Assembly (NCBI GenBank): GCA_963730065.1
Contig: CAVSQL010000014.1
Coordinates: 248,001-312,000 of the forward strand
Length of the DNA: 64,000 bases
From: UBA9676 sp963730065
Lineage (GTDB): Bacteria; Actinomycetota; Actinomycetes; Streptosporangiales; Streptosporangiaceae
Direction: 5' to 3'
A program made the translations under genes and the position numbers. Below, in pieces: positions 25,416 to 34,228 of this stretch (positions within the stretch are counted from its first letter, which is position 1; the number at the start of each line of letters is the position of its first letter). Under the pieces are notes generated by a model. That model saw only the letters and a list, made by a program, of their open reading frames with translations. It was not told where the DNA came from and did no database searches.

Positions 25416-25610
25416 TCCGTGACCAGAACGCGGCTTGCGCCACCTGGTACTGGTGCCGCTGGAATACGTCACCGCCCAGCCCCTACCCCGGCCGCCGAAC
25501 TCAGCTCAGGCCGCCACCGGCCGTGGGCGCCGCAGTTGCCGAGGCCCGCCCACCGGCACCCAGCCCGCCCAGGCAGCGGGCCTAAACGTTCAGCTCAACG
25601 GGAGACAGCC

Positions 25611-26426
25611 ATGAGCGCACTACCCCCGGACCTGCCCATTACGGCTGACACGGTGCCAGGCAGGCGCGATGCCCTGACAGCCAGCCCGTCCCAGGCCGTG
25701 CCCGCCGCCAGTGGTCCCGTAGGCGCGTGGCCGCCGCTGTCGGCGACCGCGCGGACCCGGCACCGCCGGTACCGGCACCTCGGCCGAACCGACCGGCAGT
25801 CGCTGTATTCGGTGCTTGACGCCGGGCTGGTCGCCCACCTCGGAGTGATCACCGGCGGGTGGCCGATGGTGGTCCCCACCTGCTACGGGTACGATCCGGA
25901 CACCTTGTACCTGCACGGCTCGGTCGCCAGCCAGAGCCTGAACACCGCCGGAGCCCCGGTGTGCGTCACCATCACCCTCACCGACGGCCTCGTGCTGGCA
26001 CGGTCGGTGTTCGAGCACACCATCAACTACCGCAGCGCCATGATCTACGGACGCCCACGCTTGCTCACCGACTCGGGCGAACGGCTGGCCGGGCTGCGCT
26101 GCATCGCCGAGCACGTGGCGCCCGGCCAGTGGGACTACGCCCGCCAGCCCAGCCGCAAGGAACTTGCGGCCGTCCGGCTGCTGGCGCTTTCGCTGGAGGA
26201 GGCCTCGGTGAAGATCCGCACCGGCCCGCCCTCCGACGGCGACAGCCCGGATGCCGCGCTGGGCCTGTGGGCGGGCGAGCTGCCGCTCGCCACCACCTGG
26301 CAGCAGCCTATCCCCGACCCCGCCCTCCCGCCCGGCATCTCCCTCCCCGCCCACATCCACGCCCGCGTCGGCACCCGGGCCGACCGAAGTACTGTCGCCG
26401 GAACAGTTGAGAGGAGACCGTCATGA
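25611..26426 (+). CDS. Pyridoxamine-5'-phosphate-oxidase-fold flavin protein
   Basis: 271 residues. After a Pro/Ala-rich N-terminal tail of about 55 residues the split-barrel appears: TDRQSLYSVLDAGLVAHLGV, PMVVPTCYGYDPDTLYLHGS, then VCVTITLTDGLVLARSVFEH and YRSAMIYGRPRLL. This is the layout of small FMN- or F420-binding PPOX-class proteins acting on unknown substrates. GGAGA precedes ATG 25611. Its TGA overlaps the next gene's ATG (ATGA at 26423-26426), so the two are translationally coupled. Confidence 0.85.
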   Translation: MSALPPDLPITADTVPGRRDALTASPSQAVPAASGPVGAWPPLSATARTRHRRYRHLGRTDRQSLYSVLDAGLVAHLGVITGGWPMVVPTCYGYDPDTLYLHGSVASQSLNTAGAPVCVTITLTDGLVLARSVFEHTINYRSAMIYGRPRLLTDSGERLAGLRCIAEHVAPGQWDYARQPSRKELAAVRLLALSLEEASVKIRTGPPSDGDSPDAALGLWAGELPLATTWQQPIPDPALPPGISLPAHIHARVGTRADRSTVAGTVERRPS

Positions 26427-27220
26427 CGGATGAGTCAGCAAGCCCCGGCGGCCCCGCCACCAGCGCACCGGGCCTGCCCGTGGCCGTCGACCGGGCCACC
26501 TTCCAGGCCGAACTGGACAGGCTGCGGGTCCGGGAGAAGGCGCATACCCGGGAAGGCGACGCGATCGCTGCGGCCCGGCGGCGCCTGCCGATGGTCGAGG
26601 TGGACGCCGACCTCGCGCTGACCGGGCCCCGCGGGCCGCTCACCTTGCTGGAGGCGTTCGAAGGGCGCCGGCAGCTCATCGCCTACTACTTCATGTGGGA
26701 CCCCGGGCATCCCACGCCCGAGCAGTGCGAAGGCTGCACGTTTTACACCACCCAGGTCGCGGAGCTGTCCTACCTGCACTCCCGCGACATCACCTACGCG
26801 GTCTTCTGCCAGGGCCCCTACGACGAAAGCGCCCGCTACCGCGACTTCATGGGCTGGGACATGCCGTGGTACTCCGCCCAGCCCTCCCTCGACGCGCTCC
26901 TCGTGGGGCGCCAGGTCGGCCTGTTCCACCTCGTGTGCTACTTGCGGGACGGCGACCGGGTCTTCGAAACCTATTGGACGACCCGCCGCGGCGTCGAGGC
27001 GATGGACTACAGCTACGCGCTCATGGACCTCACCGTGTACGGCCGCCAGGAAACTTGGGAAGGCTCGCCCACCGGCTGGCCCCAACAGTGCACCAACACG
27101 CGGACCAACGGCGGCCCTCCCGACTGGCCACCAGTACCCATCTGGCCAGGCGGGCGCCCCATCGCCCAGTGGCCGCGACTGGCAGCCGGGCGCTCTGACG
27201 ACCTCGCCGTTGGGCCCTGA
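26423..27220 (+). CDS. DUF899 thioredoxin-fold protein (second copy)
   Basis: 265 residues, a distant paralogue of the protein at 24219-24896. DRATFQAELDRLRVREKAHT opens the domain, CxxC is in PEQCEGCTFYTTQ (about residues 101-104), and EGRRQLIAYYFMWDPG matches the first copy's QGRSQLIVYHFMFGP. The tail, GRQETWEGSPTGWPQ, is the standard DUF899 end, intact here. Overlaps the PPOX gene by four bases. It ends 57 bases before the right-hand tRNA repeat and is the last gene of the island. Confidence 0.88.
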   Translation: MTDESASPGGPATSAPGLPVAVDRATFQAELDRLRVREKAHTREGDAIAAARRRLPMVEVDADLALTGPRGPLTLLEAFEGRRQLIAYYFMWDPGHPTPEQCEGCTFYTTQVAELSYLHSRDITYAVFCQGPYDESARYRDFMGWDMPWYSAQPSLDALLVGRQVGLFHLVCYLRDGDRVFETYWTTRRGVEAMDYSYALMDLTVYGRQETWEGSPTGWPQQCTNTRTNGGPPDWPPVPIWPGGRPIAQWPRLAAGRSDDLAVGP

Positions 27221-27276
27221 CCGTCAGTGGACAGGAGTGGTCCTCAAGGCTGACCTGTCCAGCCACGCCGTGGATA

Positions 27277-27326
27277 CGCCTTACAAGCGAGGGGTCACTG
27301 GTTCGAACCCAGTTGCGCCCACCAGG
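27277..27326. repeat. Right copy of 50-bp tRNA-Val-derived direct repeat (attR-like)
   Basis: Exact copy of 17386-17435, starting in the anticodon stem; the 5' half of the tRNA is missing, so this is not a functional tRNA. It closes the island. The following 27327-27502 hold no gene. Confidence 0.88.
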
Positions 27327-27502
27327 ACAAACGCTCCAGCCAAGATCGCCCGGCTGGGGCATCATGCCATTACCGTGCCATTACCGCGTGTCCGTGGCCG
27401 CCTGGACGGCGGACCTGATCGCAGCAGCGATGGCGTGGCCTGGCGCGGTGGTCTTGTGCTGGTAGATCATCGCGCGACACCCCGGGGTCGGGATCGGAGC
27501 GA

Positions 27503-28408
27503 ATGATGAAGGCAGCCCGTTTCAGCCAGTTCGGGGGTCCGGAGGTTCTCGAGATCGTGGATCTCCCCGATCCGCATCCGGGGCCCGGCCAGGTCCGGAT
27601 TGCGGTGCGCGCGGCCGGCGTCAACCCGAGCGACTGGAAGAAGCGCGAGGGCCTGATGGATGGGGAGCTCCCGCGGACCATGGGCCACGAGGCGGCGGGC
27701 GTCGTCGACGAGCTCGGCGAGGGCGTTGCGGACGTAGCCGTCGGCGATCGCGTGTTCGGCTTCTCCGCCGAGGGGGCGGCCCAGGCCGAGCTGGCGGTGC
27801 TGTCCCACTATGCGCCGATCCCGCCGTCGCTCGACTTCCCCGGCGCTGCCGTGCTGCCGGCCGCCATCGAGACGGCCACGCGCGCGCTTGACCAGCTCGG
27901 CGTCGGGAGCGGCAGCACGCTGCTCATCAACGGCGCCTCCGGCAGCGTCGGCAGCGCCGCGGTTCAGCTCGCCGTGGTGCGCGGCGCGCGCGTGATCGGC
28001 ACCGCCAGTCCCGCCAACCACGACTACCTGCGCTCGCTGGGGGCCGAGCCCGTCGCCTACGGCGAGGGCCTCGCCGGGCGGGTTCGCGCGCTCGCGCCCG
28101 GCGGCGTCGGCGCGGCGCTCGACGTCGCCGGGAGTGGCGTCCTGCCCGAGCTCATCGAGCTCGCGGGCGGCCCGGAGCACGTCGTGACGATCGCCGACTT
28201 CGGTGGCGCGCAGGAGCACGGGGTGAGGTTCAGCAGCGGGGACGCCGGCCGCGCGGTCCACGCGCTCGCCGAGATCGGCGAGCTGATCGAGTCCGGGCGC
28301 TTCTCGCTCCCGGTCGCGCAGACCTTCCCGCTGGCCGAGATCGCGGAGGCGCACCGCGTCAGCGAGGACGGTCACGTGCGCGGGAAGCTCGTGTTGCTGG
28401 TCGGCTGA
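27503..28408 (+). CDS. Quinone-oxidoreductase-like MDR family protein
   Basis: 301-residue NADP(H)-dependent, zinc-free medium-chain dehydrogenase/reductase. The N-terminal GroES-like part has ARFSQFGGPEVLEIVDLPDP and MGHEAAGVVDELGEGV; the cofactor-binding Rossmann fold has LLINGASGSVGSAAVQLA (about residues 141-158). The C-terminal FPLAEIAEAHRVSEDGHVRG followed by KLVLLV is typical of quinone reductase-type members. No catalytic zinc ligands are seen. ATG 27503 (or 27506) has GGAGCG upstream. Substrate unknown. Confidence 0.9.
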   Translation: MMKAARFSQFGGPEVLEIVDLPDPHPGPGQVRIAVRAAGVNPSDWKKREGLMDGELPRTMGHEAAGVVDELGEGVADVAVGDRVFGFSAEGAAQAELAVLSHYAPIPPSLDFPGAAVLPAAIETATRALDQLGVGSGSTLLINGASGSVGSAAVQLAVVRGARVIGTASPANHDYLRSLGAEPVAYGEGLAGRVRALAPGGVGAALDVAGSGVLPELIELAGGPEHVVTIADFGGAQEHGVRFSSGDAGRAVHALAEIGELIESGRFSLPVAQTFPLAEIAEAHRVSEDGHVRGKLVLLVG

Positions 28409-28479
28409 TGCGGCCGCCGCGACCGTGCGTGACCAAAATGACTGGCTGAGCCTGGCTGCAGCATGGAAACCTGGACCGG

Positions 28480-29166
28480 GTGAGCTGGGACGAGACGTTC
28501 GCCGACCGCTACGAGGAATGGTCGGCCGAGATGACGGCCGACATCGCCTTCTACGTCGGCCTCGCCCGCCAGGCCGCCGGACCACTGGTCGAGCTCGCGG
28601 TCGGCAACGGGCGCGTGGCGATCCCGGTAGCGCAAGCGACCGGCCAGCGGGTCATCGGCATTGACTCCTCACCGGCGATGCTCGCCCAGGCCCGGGCCCG
28701 GGCAGCCGCGGCAGGCGTCCAGCTCGACCTGTACGAGGGCGATATGCGCGACCTGGCCCTGGATGAGGTTGCGGCCCTGATCTACTGCCCGTTCCGTGCG
28801 CTGCTGCACCTGCCGACCTGGGCCGACCGCCGCCGCACCTTCCAACGGGTCGCCGCCTCGCTCCAGCCCGGCGGACGGTTCGCCTGGAACGCCTTCGCCT
28901 TCGACCACCACATCGCCGCGCGCCTGGACGGCCAGCACCAGCAGGAACCGGTGCCACACACCAACCGCTACGCGGCGAGCGACAACCGAATCGACATCAT
29001 CCTTGACGACGGCGCGACAAGCTCGCTGTGGTGGGCCACCAAGAACGAATGGCTCGGACTGCTCGATGTCGCAGGCCTGGAGGTGGAGGCACTCTACGGC
29101 GGCTTCGCCGCGGAACCGTTCGGCGACGACAGCCGGGAGTACGTGTTCATCGCCCGCCGTCCATGA
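28480..29166 (+). CDS. Class I SAM-dependent methyltransferase
   Basis: 228 residues. Motif I is LVELAVGNGRVAIPVA (about residues 38-53), with an acidic residue ending strand 2 in VIGIDSSPAMLAQARAR, and GDMRDL as motif II. The C-half (RIDIILDDGATSSLWWATKN) fits small-molecule methyltransferases of the type-11/25 group. Start GTG 28480 has GGGTG just upstream. Substrate unknown; not obviously in an operon. Confidence 0.88.
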   Translation: MSWDETFADRYEEWSAEMTADIAFYVGLARQAAGPLVELAVGNGRVAIPVAQATGQRVIGIDSSPAMLAQARARAAAAGVQLDLYEGDMRDLALDEVAALIYCPFRALLHLPTWADRRRTFQRVAASLQPGGRFAWNAFAFDHHIAARLDGQHQQEPVPHTNRYAASDNRIDIILDDGATSSLWWATKNEWLGLLDVAGLEVEALYGGFAAEPFGDDSREYVFIARRP

Positions 29167-29482
29167 TCAACGATCAGATCGCCGGGCCATTGGCGTGCCA
29201 CCGAATAGCTCTCGATCGGCCGCCGGCTTCGCCTGCCGGGCCAGGAGCACGGCCCGGGCCATAGCTGGGATGGGCAGCTCGCGGTTTCCAGCACGTGTCT
29301 TGACTGGTCCGGCGTGCAAAGTGCCGCGAATGCGCTGGAGCTGCTGCCGCACGTAGAGGGGATGAGCTCCGGGCCGTTCGCGCCTGCAGCGGCGGGGACA
29401 GGTCTGACCGAAGCTCGTCAGCAATTGGGAACGCGCCGGGCGCGTTCGTGAACCAGGCGTTGAGGTCTGGCTCGAACCTCAA
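29167..29482. other. Intergenic stretch between convergent genes
   Basis: No supported gene. A minus-strand frame of 102 codons spans most of it but is Ala/Pro/Arg-rich and lacks a ribosome site or recognisable motif, so it is not called. No clear terminator seen. Confidence 0.4.
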
Positions 29483-29983
29483 CTACCCCGAGACAGGTCC
29501 CTTTGGATCGAGCAGTGACCTCAAGTAATCTTCCACGTTGTCGAAGTTCGCCTCGATGCCATCGAACTTGGTCATGTGGTCACGGCCAGCCTTGTCACGG
29601 AACGCCAGCTTCCACGTCAACTTCGTCACTCCATTAGCTTCCTGCAGATCCATCGACTCGACGGCCTCCGCATCCGGCCACCCGTCGAACAGCCACGTCT
29701 CGACGGTCCGGGTCGGCGGCTCGACCTCCAGGTAGGTTCCCCGGAACGAGCACTCGGTTCCGTCGTCGGTCACCATGATGAAGTGGTAGTTCCCTCCGAC
29801 GCGCAGGTCGATCGAGCAGACCGTCACCTCCTCCCCAAATGGAGCGAACGTCTTCCTCACATGCTCGGGCTTCGTGAATACGTCGAAGACGAGTGCGATC
29901 GGAGCGTCGAACTCTCGGGTGATGACAATCTCGAGATCGTCCGGGAATTCGATGACTGCCGATCCGTGCCGATTAGGTGTCAC
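29483..29983 (-). CDS. SRPBCC (AHSA1-like) domain protein
   Basis: 166-residue START/Bet-v1-type ligand-binding fold: ITREFDAPIALVFDVFTKPE, FRGTYLEVEPPTRTVETWLF and TKFDGIEANFDNVEDYL are the family's landmarks. Codon choice is less GC-biased than its neighbours. GTG 29983 overlaps the stop of the ArsR gene as GTGA, so the pair is translationally coupled. ArsR-AHSA1 pairs are a common bacterial arrangement; the regulator usually controls the operon. Ligand unknown. Confidence 0.92.
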   Translation of the reverse strand: MTPNRHGSAVIEFPDDLEIVITREFDAPIALVFDVFTKPEHVRKTFAPFGEEVTVCSIDLRVGGNYHFIMVTDDGTECSFRGTYLEVEPPTRTVETWLFDGWPDAEAVESMDLQEANGVTKLTWKLAFRDKAGRDHMTKFDGIEANFDNVEDYLRSLLDPKGPVSG

Positions 29984-30321
29984 TGCCGCTCTCCTTGTTG
30001 TTGTAGCTCTTGCAGGTAGTCATCCACCCGGTCCAGTCGGTCGTTCCACGCCTGCTCGTACTTGACCAACCACTCCTGCAACGGCCGAAGGCGCACGGGT
30101 TCCAGGCGGTACAGCCGGCGACGCCCCTCCGCCCGGCACTTGACGAGTCCCACCTCGCTCAGCACCCGTAGGTGTTTTGAAACCTGAGGCTGGGACATCG
30201 AGAGGTCGTTCACGATCGTCCCGACCGCCTTCTCGCCGGCCATCAGCGCGTCCAGGATCTCGCGACGGTGCGCCTCGGCAATGGCGTTGAAGACATCCGA
30301 CGTCGTAGAAGCGCGGGCCAC
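29980..30321 (-). CDS. ArsR-family winged-helix repressor, probably leaderless
   Basis: 113 residues. The winged-helix core is FNAIAEAHRREILDALMAGE (helices 1-2), SMSQPQVSKHLRVLSEVGLV (recognition helix) and CRAEGRRRLYRLEP (wing). No metal-binding Cys cluster is present, which fits the group paired with AHSA1 genes. The frame opens at ATG 30348, but a promoter with TTGACA and TATATT lies across that ATG and ends six bases before GTG 30321. Transcription should start at or next to this GTG, so I set the start there, giving a leaderless mRNA. Confidence 0.88.
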   Translation of the reverse strand: MARASTTSDVFNAIAEAHRREILDALMAGEKAVGTIVNDLSMSQPQVSKHLRVLSEVGLVKCRAEGRRRLYRLEPVRLRPLQEWLVKYEQAWNDRLDRVDDYLQELQQQGERQ

Positions 30322-30327
30322 GGGTCC

Positions 30328-30355
30328 AATATATTCCGCTATCGACATATGTCAA
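30328..30355 (-). promoter_or_regulatory. Promoter of the arsR-SRPBCC pair
   Basis: On the minus strand: -35 TTGACA (30350-30355), 16-base spacer, -10 TATATT (30328-30333), then six bases to GTG 30321. The palindrome GACATATGTC (30344-30353) overlaps the -35 box and is a natural place for the ArsR protein to bind and repress itself. Boxes are read directly; operator role is inference. Confidence 0.75.
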
Positions 30356-30538
30356 GCCACTCGGGATGGCAGAAACCACCCCAACCCGTCTGTAACCACT
30401 GTCCGTAGCAACGGGTCAGTCCTGGGCCTCGCCGAGCAGGCCATGTAGCGGGTAAGCGCGTCGCGGCGGGCGGCCTGGTCTGTGCCGGTGTAGATCTGGT
30501 AGTACCAACCGGAGAAACCGCTGCCCTACCGTGGACGC

Positions 30539-30856
30539 ATGACCGCATGGAGCAACCTGCCGCCCGCGCTGCCGCCGCACGGCACAGTGCTGGCCTGGGC
30601 GCGAGGCTGCCGGTGCGATGAGTGCGAACCCGAGTACCAGCGTTTCGTGTCCGAACTGGCACTGCGAGGGCGGCTGAGGCTTCCCGCTGAGCCGGAGCCC
30701 CGCAAGCTGGACGCCGACACCCTCGCCCGGCTGGAACCGGCGGTGAGCCGGTCTGAGTGCCCCGTGTGCGGCGCGCAGCGCCATCAGCGGTGCCGCAACC
30801 TGGCATTCCCCCAGCATTTCGCGCCGACTCATCCTGAGCGCAGAAGCGGCCCGTGA
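30539..30856 (+). CDS. Small Cys-rich protein with two zinc-knuckle motifs
   Basis: 105 residues. N-part: HGTVLAWARGCRCDECEPEY, a motif seen in many actinomycete and actinophage small proteins. C-part: SECPVCGAQRHQRCRN, a second CxxC...C cluster. Likely zinc-binding; nucleic-acid binding is plausible. No obvious ribosome site before ATG 30539. Between it and the arsR promoter (30356-30538) the minus strand carries a short coding-like scrap, GWYYQIYTGTDQAARRDAL, that I cannot extend into a gene. Confidence 0.6.
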   Translation: MTAWSNLPPALPPHGTVLAWARGCRCDECEPEYQRFVSELALRGRLRLPAEPEPRKLDADTLARLEPAVSRSECPVCGAQRHQRCRNLAFPQHFAPTHPERRSGP

Positions 30857-30901
30857 CATGCCCGAAGAACTGCCTGCGGCACTAGCGGCAAGGCCGGCCG
30901 G

Positions 30902-32836
30902 GTGAGCGCGCTCGCGTCGCTGTTCAGCCCGCTCCAGATCGGCCCGGCCGAGCTGGCCTGCCGGATCGTCTTCACCTCGCATCAGACCACCATGGTCGAA
31001 GGCCATCTGCCCACCGAGGACTTCATCGCCTACCAGGAAGCGCGAGCGCGCGGCGGGACTGGGCTGATTGTGATGGAGGCGGTGGCGGTCGCGCCGTCGG
31101 GCTTGCTGACCGCGCATACGCTCGGCGGCTATCTGGATGAGATCGTGGACGGCTACCGGCGGGTCGCCGCCGCTGTGCAGGGCCACGGCACCAAGCTTTT
31201 CACTCAGCTCTTCCACGGTGGCCGCGAGCTGATTGCCTCCGCGCCACGCCCTCCAGCCGTGTCCTCCTCGGCGCTGCCCAGCGCCCGCTTTCACACCGAG
31301 CCGCGCGCGCTATCAACCAGCGAGGTCGAGGTGCTTATCGCCGCGTACGGGCACTGCGCGGCGCTGGCGGTGCGGGGAGGGCTTGACGGAATTGAGGTGA
31401 CCGCCGCGCACGGCTATCTCGGCGAGCAGTTCTTCACCCCGGAATGGAACCTTCGCCAGGACCGCTACCACGAGCCGGCACGCTTCCTCACCGAGGTGCT
31501 CGAAACTGTGCGCGCCGCCGCGCCCGGCCTGGCCCTCGGCCTGCGGCTGAGCGCCGATTCCGCAGCCGCCCGTGCGGTCGCCCCGGCACTGGCGCCACTG
31601 GTGGACTACCTGCACGTTGCGGTCGGCAACTCGGCGACGTTCGACGGCTGCAGCGGGATCGTGCCGCCGCCGCCAGCGCCCCGCAACCTGATCGCGGCAC
31701 TGACCGGGCCGTTCAGGCTGGGGCCGCCGCTGATCGCCACCAGCCGTATCGTCGACCCGGTCGAGGCCGACGAGATGATCGGCCACGGTGCCGCCGACGC
31801 GGTCGGAATGACCCGCGCGCTGATCACCGACCCCGACATGCCGCGCAAGGCCCGCAGCGGCCAAACTCGCTCGATCATGCGCTGTATCGGCTGCAACGCC
31901 TGCATCGCCCACTATCACGCTGGGACGCCGATCCGCTGCGCGCAGAACCCGCGCACAGGCCGCGAACGCACGCTGCCTCCTCCCACCCCGGCCGCGCAAC
32001 GCCTCCGCCTGCTTGTCGCCGGGGCCGGGCCCGCCGGTCTCGCAGCGGCCGCAGAAGCCGCACAGACAGGCCACGAAGTGATCATCCTCGAACGCGCGGC
32101 ACACATCGGCGGCCAGGTGCAGCTGGCCGCTGGCACACCGGGCCACGCCGAGCAGGCCGCAGCGCTGTGCGCCAACTACCAGGCACTGCTCGACCGGGAC
32201 AACGTGGAACTCCGGCTGGGTGCTTCCGCAGACGCCGGCGCCATCGCAGCCCTCCAGCCGGACCTGGTGATCATCGCTACGGGTGCCCGGCCCGCGCCGC
32301 CGCATCAGAGCCTTGCCGACGTCGAGCTCCTGCAGGTCTGGAACGTCCTGGCTGGTGCGCGGCCGAAGGGGCGCGTGCTGATCGCCGACTGGGGCGGCGA
32401 TGCCGCGGCCCTGGACTGCGCAGAGCTTCTCGCCGGAGAAGGATACGAGGTAACGCTCGCTGCCGGGTCGGTGATGCCGGGGGAGACTCTCCACCAGTAC
32501 GCGCGCAACCAGTACCTTGCGCGGCTTGCCCGCGCAAAAGTCCGGATCGAGCACCACCTCGGCCTTCATTCCGCCAGCGAGGGCGTGGTTCGCTTCCGCA
32601 ACATCTTTGCGCCGGAGCTCGAACATGCCATCGAAACCGACGCGCTGCTGCTGTCGCTTGGACGCGTCCCGGAAGACGGGCTGCTTGCGCAGTTGCGCGA
32701 GCACGGCAACCTGACCGTTCGGGCGGCTGGGGATTGCCGCTCGCCGCGCGGACTTGAAGAGGCAATCCTCGAGGGCACGCTGGCCGTCCGCCAGGCAGAC
32801 CCCGCCGCCCGCACGGGGCAACGGCCTCATAAATAA
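30902..32836 (+). CDS. Old-yellow-enzyme-type NADH:flavin oxidoreductase with FeS and FAD/NAD domains
   Basis: 644-residue enzyme of the 2,4-dienoyl-CoA reductase/trimethylamine dehydrogenase type. Residues 1-330 form the FMN-binding TIM barrel (SPLQIGPAELACRIVF; GLDGIEVTAAHGYLGEQFF; GAADAVGMTRALITDPDMP). A 4Fe-4S cluster site follows, CIGCNACIAHYHAGTPIRC. The C-terminal ~270 residues are a two-Rossmann FAD/NAD(P) module with LLVAGAGPAGLAAAAEAA and ending in AAGDCRSPRGLEEAILEG. These enzymes reduce enoyl compounds or remove alkyl amines. GTG 30902 is used. No neighbour reveals the substrate. Confidence 0.92.
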   Translation: MSALASLFSPLQIGPAELACRIVFTSHQTTMVEGHLPTEDFIAYQEARARGGTGLIVMEAVAVAPSGLLTAHTLGGYLDEIVDGYRRVAAAVQGHGTKLFTQLFHGGRELIASAPRPPAVSSSALPSARFHTEPRALSTSEVEVLIAAYGHCAALAVRGGLDGIEVTAAHGYLGEQFFTPEWNLRQDRYHEPARFLTEVLETVRAAAPGLALGLRLSADSAAARAVAPALAPLVDYLHVAVGNSATFDGCSGIVPPPPAPRNLIAALTGPFRLGPPLIATSRIVDPVEADEMIGHGAADAVGMTRALITDPDMPRKARSGQTRSIMRCIGCNACIAHYHAGTPIRCAQNPRTGRERTLPPPTPAAQRLRLLVAGAGPAGLAAAAEAAQTGHEVIILERAAHIGGQVQLAAGTPGHAEQAAALCANYQALLDRDNVELRLGASADAGAIAALQPDLVIIATGARPAPPHQSLADVELLQVWNVLAGARPKGRVLIADWGGDAAALDCAELLAGEGYEVTLAAGSVMPGETLHQYARNQYLARLARAKVRIEHHLGLHSASEGVVRFRNIFAPELEHAIETDALLLSLGRVPEDGLLAQLREHGNLTVRAAGDCRSPRGLEEAILEGTLAVRQADPAARTGQRPHK

Positions 32837-33130
32837 GGGCCAGCAGCCATCGGCACCAGGCCACACCTGGCCACGGCCAGCCATCACCGTCGCAGGCAGC
32901 TGCCACACCAGGCGACGCCCAGCACCGTCCAGCCACCCAGCGGGCACGCCTTGGCGGCGGGTGCTGGGCTGGACCCAGACAGACAGGCAGGCAGTCATCC
33001 AAGCTGGTGCGGAGCCCAATGGGAGCCAACGACGGCAGCCGTCAAGCCACGTCAGGCAACCCTCGGCGATTGGCGTCGCTGGTCAATGTGACTGCGGCAC
33101 TGCCCGGGCAGCAGCGAGGGAGGGGACTGT

Positions 33131-34045
33131 TCAGGGCTGGTCCTTGATGCCGACTCCGCACAGGTGCCACCCGATCCCGCGGTCATCGGCGGGCGGCTCG
33201 GAGGAGATCAGCTTGAGCACGGGTTCGCCGTCGCTATCGGGATCGCGGCGGTTGCGGAGCGGGTTGTCCAGGTCGGGTCTCCACTGTGCGGGGGGCACCA
33301 AGCCGGGCTCAACCAGCGTGAACCCCTCGAAGAATCGGGTAATGCCAGTGCGGTCACGTGAGATGAGCGGCGTGTCCCAATGCAGTTCCTGGGTCATGCG
33401 GAAGAGTCCGGCAGCCGCTTGGGGGTGGGCTTCGCCAGTCATGTGGCTAAGGGCCAGGTAGCTGCCCGGCGCCACCGCGTCCCGGAACTGCCCGACGACC
33501 CCCCACGGGTCTTCCTGATCCCACAGGCAGTGCAGGACACACATGAACATGATCCCGACCGGCTGGCCGAAGTCGAACAGGTCGCGTACCTGCGTGTCGC
33601 TGACCACCTGTTCCGGTTCGCGCAGATCCGCTCTGAGCGTGACGACGTTGGGGCCAGCCATCAGCGCGGCGGCATGGGCCGAGACCAGCGGATCAATGTC
33701 CACGTAGACGATGCGCGCCTCGGGCGCCACCCGGTGGGCGATCTGGTGGGTGCTGGCCATGCCCGGCAGCCCCGAGCCAAGGTCGAGGAACTGGCGGACG
33801 CCCTGGCCGAGCATGTAGTCGACCATCCGCTGCAGCAGGTGGCGGCTCTCAAGGGCAGTCTCGGCACCGGCTGGAACCCCCAGCTCCCGTACCATCGCGT
33901 TGGCCGCTTCGGACGCCTCCCGATCGACCGCGAAGTTGTCGTTGCCGCCGAGCTGATAGTTCCAGATGCGGGCCGTGTTGGGGTAACGGGCACCGATCGG
34001 ATCTTCGGAGTCCGGTCCGGAGGCCGTCGGAGGTCCGGCTGACAT
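33131..34045 (-). CDS. DUF574-family SAM-dependent methyltransferase
   Basis: 304-residue protein of an actinomycete-expanded SAM methyltransferase family. Signature parts: ARIWNYQLGGNDNFAVDREA (residues ~26-45), FLDLGSGLPGMASTHQIAHR with the SAM-binding motif, IVYVDIDPLVSAHAAALM and IMFMCVLHCLWDQEDPW. Streptomyces genomes carry dozens of copies; substrates are unknown. ATG 34045 follows GGGGGA; the frame is open 49 codons further upstream without support. 32837-33130, downstream of its stop, shows no gene. Confidence 0.92.
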   Translation of the reverse strand: MSAGPPTASGPDSEDPIGARYPNTARIWNYQLGGNDNFAVDREASEAANAMVRELGVPAGAETALESRHLLQRMVDYMLGQGVRQFLDLGSGLPGMASTHQIAHRVAPEARIVYVDIDPLVSAHAAALMAGPNVVTLRADLREPEQVVSDTQVRDLFDFGQPVGIMFMCVLHCLWDQEDPWGVVGQFRDAVAPGSYLALSHMTGEAHPQAAAGLFRMTQELHWDTPLISRDRTGITRFFEGFTLVEPGLVPPAQWRPDLDNPLRNRRDPDSDGEPVLKLISSEPPADDRGIGWHLCGVGIKDQP

Positions 34046-34228
34046 CAGGCATCGTCCCCCATGCGTTAGAAGGGGCACCTCCGAGGATAAGGGAATCTGC
34101 GAGCCGCGGGCGGGCGGCTCCCGCTCCATTCTGATGGCCCGACCTCGATGTCGATGGACCGATCGGTGGGGGGCCAAAGATGCCGTCCTCATGATCGCCG
34201 GGCGGCGATCACGTTGTCTTGGCCGGCG

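Noticed and set aside
27277..27326. A second tRNA-Val gene
   Set aside because: Only the 3' half is present; the acceptor 5' strand and D-arm are missing.
29174..29482. 102-codon minus-strand frame
   Set aside because: Composition is Ala/Pro/Arg-rich, there is no ribosome site and no motif; likely chance.
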